Positions 62,346 to 64,000 of a stretch of 64,000 bases of DNA are shown here, piece by piece. Position 1 is the first letter of the stretch, and every line of letters begins with the position of its first letter. The notes beneath the pieces were generated by a model. It searched no databases. It saw only the letters and a list, made by a program, of their open reading frames with translations, and was not told the DNA's origin. A program made the translations under genes and the position numbers. The DNA is taken from assembly GCF_000687835.1 (NCBI RefSeq), contig NZ_JHYB01000005.1, positions 62,001-126,000 on the forward strand. The letters run 5' to 3'. The stretch comes from Haploplasma modicum ATCC 29102 (GTDB lineage Bacteria > Bacillota_I > Bacilli_A > Acholeplasmatales > Acholeplasmataceae).

Positions 62346-63155
62346 TCATTCATATTTACCCAAATATGACATGTCTAAATTTAGAATCATTACTTGACCA
62401 CAAGGACAAAGTAATGGATCATATTTATAGGTGTTCTTAATCATTATACGCCATTTATTAGAAGTTTTAGATTTAGCAAGTTCTAATTTATCAAATAGTT
62501 TTTTCTTTTTAGTTAAACTGTATGAAGACCGGTTAGCATAAAAACCGTAATATCTTAGGACATGGAAACCTTGATCTGGTATATGTCTAACAAGTTTAGC
62601 AATAAAATCATAGACGGACTCAGTAATAACAATTTGTTTTCTTGGAGCTTCATGAGGAGTGTAGGTCCAAGTAACTAATATTTAAAGTATCAAGAGCTAA
62701 TATATTAGATTGAGCAATAGGTGGATGAGAAGCATATCTGGAAATATAGTTCGCGGCATCCTTAGCAGTTTTAATATGAGAAGAATGATTCTTACTTGCA
62801 GGACCATAAACATAGAAACCATCCTTGTATTCTTTATGAATAGAATTTCTTAAGATATTAAACTGTTTATATAAAACTTTATCACCATGTTCTTTTAAAA
62901 TATCATTGGCATTAACTAAGAAACGGTACATAACGGTTTTTTTAAGTCTACTAAAAGGGAAGTAGAAAATATTTTATGTTTACCTAATTTATCAACCGTT
63001 CTTTCAACAAGTAAAATATGTAGATGTGGATGAAGGTTAAGAGATCTTCCTCTAGTATATAAAAAAGCAACATAGCCAACTCTAAAACCAGCCTTAGCAG
63101 CAAGAGCTAATGAAAGTTTATTTAGATTTAAATAATTATATCTATTTTCTAACAT
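62346..63155 (-). pseudogene. IS91-family (HUH, Y2-type) transposase remnant
   Basis: Three overlapping frames give one transposase. The first has AGFRVGYVAFLYTRGRSLNLHPHLHILL with the HUH metal motif (HLH). Then, after a frameshift near 62965, FPFSRLKKTVMYRFL and AKDAANYISRYASHPPIAQS. After a second shift near 62670, TYTPHEAPRKQIVITESVYDF, RHIPDQGFHVLRYYGFYANR and CPCGQVMI, to a TGA at 62346. The zinc-binding N-terminal part expected before residue 1 is missing. The copy is therefore truncated and doubly frameshifted and cannot transpose itself. No clear element ends were found. Confidence 0.85.
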
Positions 63156-63408
63156 ACATTAAGTATAAATATTTGGGATAAAAAACCAAAAGGCGAGAAC
63201 TCTCCACTAGTGAAAGTTATTTAACCTTTTATTTTAAGTGAATTTCAATCAAAAAGAAAAATACTTTTATAAATTAATATTTATATAGCTTATTATGAAA
63301 GAATTTAAGGATGATTATCTATATTAGATATAATATCGATATGAAATCAAGTTATAAAGATATAACAAAAAATCAAATTCGATATGAAATAGTAAAGGGA
63401 GCTTCATT
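63156..63408. other. Gene-free AT-rich stretch beside the IS remnant
   Basis: Between the transposase remnant and the next gene I see no open gene, terminator or clear element end. GGGAGC at 63398-63403 is a ribosome binding site for the gene at 63409. Confidence 0.5.
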
Positions 63409-63699
63409 ATGGAAAATATTTTTTTAGTTGAACATAAATTTTTATCCAAGGAGCAGTATGATATAAAATGTAAAATTAGATTAGGTAAAATAGTAAGTTG
63501 GATAAAGGAGTATTTAAAATGTTATGATTTTGAAAACAATACTAAAAGATATGATTTATTTATAGAATTATATATAAGTCAAAATAAAAAGAAATTATCA
63601 GATATTTGTGTTTTATTTTCAATGTCAGAAAGCAAACTTTATTTAGAAAGAAATAAATTTAGAGCCTTATTCAAAAAGTGCATTATACCACAAAATTAA
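63409..63699 (+). CDS. Hypothetical basic protein, 96 aa
   Basis: Unrecognised. It is basic and helical. The part LSDICVLFSMSESKLYLERNKFRALFKK (about 64-91) resembles a helix-turn-helix, so it may bind DNA, but this is weak. It is followed by a strong terminator. Its position next to a transposon remnant may mean it is foreign or part of an insertion. Confidence 0.5.
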   Translation: MENIFLVEHKFLSKEQYDIKCKIRLGKIVSWIKEYLKCYDFENNTKRYDLFIELYISQNKKKLSDICVLFSMSESKLYLERNKFRALFKKCIIPQN

Positions 63700-63703
63700 G
63701 ATA

Positions 63704-63733
63704 AAAATCGGTTAAAATTTAACCGATTTTTTT
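63704..63733 (+). terminator. Terminator after the 96-aa gene
   Basis: AAAATCGGTTAAA (63704-63716) pairs with TTTAACCGATTTT (63718-63730), then T residues. Confidence 0.88.
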
Positions 63734-63786
63734 AATTATATGGTGCTAAAATCAAAACATAGAGGAGTAAAAAAGGAGGTGAAAAT

Positions 63787-64000
63787 ATGAAGATTATTGG
63801 GATAAGAGGAAGTAAGGGGAAAAGCACAGTTGCTAAAATAACTATAAAATACTTATTAAATAAGAGGTATAAAATAGGATATTTTAATGGGAAAGAATTA
63901 TTAATATATAAGAAAAATAAAAAAAATATTTATGAAGTTAATAATTACAAAGATCTTTTAGTGTCAAAAGTAGAATACTTAATTGTAGAAATTCATTATG
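63787..64000 (+). CDS. Mur-ligase-like ATPase, possibly PgsB/CapB type (3' cut by window end)
   Basis: The 71 visible residues start MKIIGIRGSKGKSTVAKITI, with the P-loop GSKGKST, and continue through NGKELL to VEYLIVEIHY. A P-loop of this kind at the very N-terminus, followed by a strand ending in VE, occurs in Mur ligases and in PgsB/CapB poly-gamma-glutamate synthases (where it reads like NGTRGKS...VVEC). A perfect ribosome binding site (AAGGAGGTGA at 63772-63781) fixes the start. The rest lies outside the window, so the assignment to PgsB is tentative. Confidence 0.5.
   Translation, partial: MKIIGIRGSKGKSTVAKITIKYLLNKRYKIGYFNGKELLIYKKNKKNIYEVNNYKDLLVSKVEYLIVEIHY

Noticed and set aside
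1-64000. tRNA, rRNA and CRISPR arrays
   Set aside because: No cloverleaf-like, rRNA-like or regularly spaced repeat sequence was noticed; a dedicated search was not possible.

Overview
This is a very AT-rich window. UGA is used only as a stop (for example at the ends of the permease at 14037-14963, Mini-III at 55636-56010 and the ECF sigma factor at 41957-42478), while Trp is always TGG. Together with Firmicute-type gene order and many lipoproteins with an almost identical N-terminus (MKK..., lipobox cysteine at residue 19-20), this suggests a low-GC Mollicutes-like bacterium that keeps the standard code. An Acholeplasma or Izemoplasma (Izimaplasma) relative is my best guess. That placement is inference; there is no rRNA in the window to confirm it. 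No tRNA, rRNA or CRISPR array was seen.

Layout. 1-2430: end of an F420-0:glutamate-ligase-like gene, an acetate transporter and small proteins. 2554-5411 (minus): a lysine-type ABC importer behind a lysine riboswitch. 5530-9827: a MacB-like ABC exporter and T-box-controlled asnS. 9899-24660: a region rich in surface proteins, holding a lipoprotein nuclease (lamin-tail plus SNase), a carbohydrate-type ABC importer, a 932-residue OB-fold-like lipoprotein, a decayed lipoprotein gene and an endonuclease I lipoprotein. 24820-34650: housekeeping genes (two tandem NrnA-like DHH proteins, mnmE, dnaX, ebfC, recR, rpoE, pyrG, fba). 34701-39932: a second sugar importer of the Lpl type with YesL-like protein and NanE; one permease gene is frameshifted in an A8 run. 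40005-47896: trhO, a lipoprotein/ECF-sigma/anti-sigma-like cassette, a phosphodiester glycosidase-like protein, DUF2200 and an LtaS-like enzyme. 47989-53542 (minus): tilS-hpt-ftsH-rqcP and lysS. 53659-61853: maf, then cysS-mrnC-(P-type ATPase)-rlmB-sigH-rpmG-secE-nusG. 61980-63155: a broken IS91-type transposase and neighbour. The right edge cuts a Mur-ligase-like gene.

How the genes work together. Two lipoprotein nucleases and an OB-fold lipoprotein surround one ABC importer. NrnA-like enzymes that finish short oligonucleotides and a purine phosphoribosyltransferase lie elsewhere in the window. This fits a cell that digests external DNA and salvages the products, a lifestyle reported for Izemoplasma, but the link is inferred from gene proximity. 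The most novel-looking item is the cassette at 41023-43422: an ECF sigma factor between a lipoprotein and a single-pass membrane protein whose outer domain resembles that lipoprotein, behind a possible ECF-type promoter. Also notable are a RecR lacking three of the four zinc-finger cysteines, a promoter-proximal 14-bp direct repeat at the Lpl operon, and a hairpin that buries the rpmG ribosome binding site.
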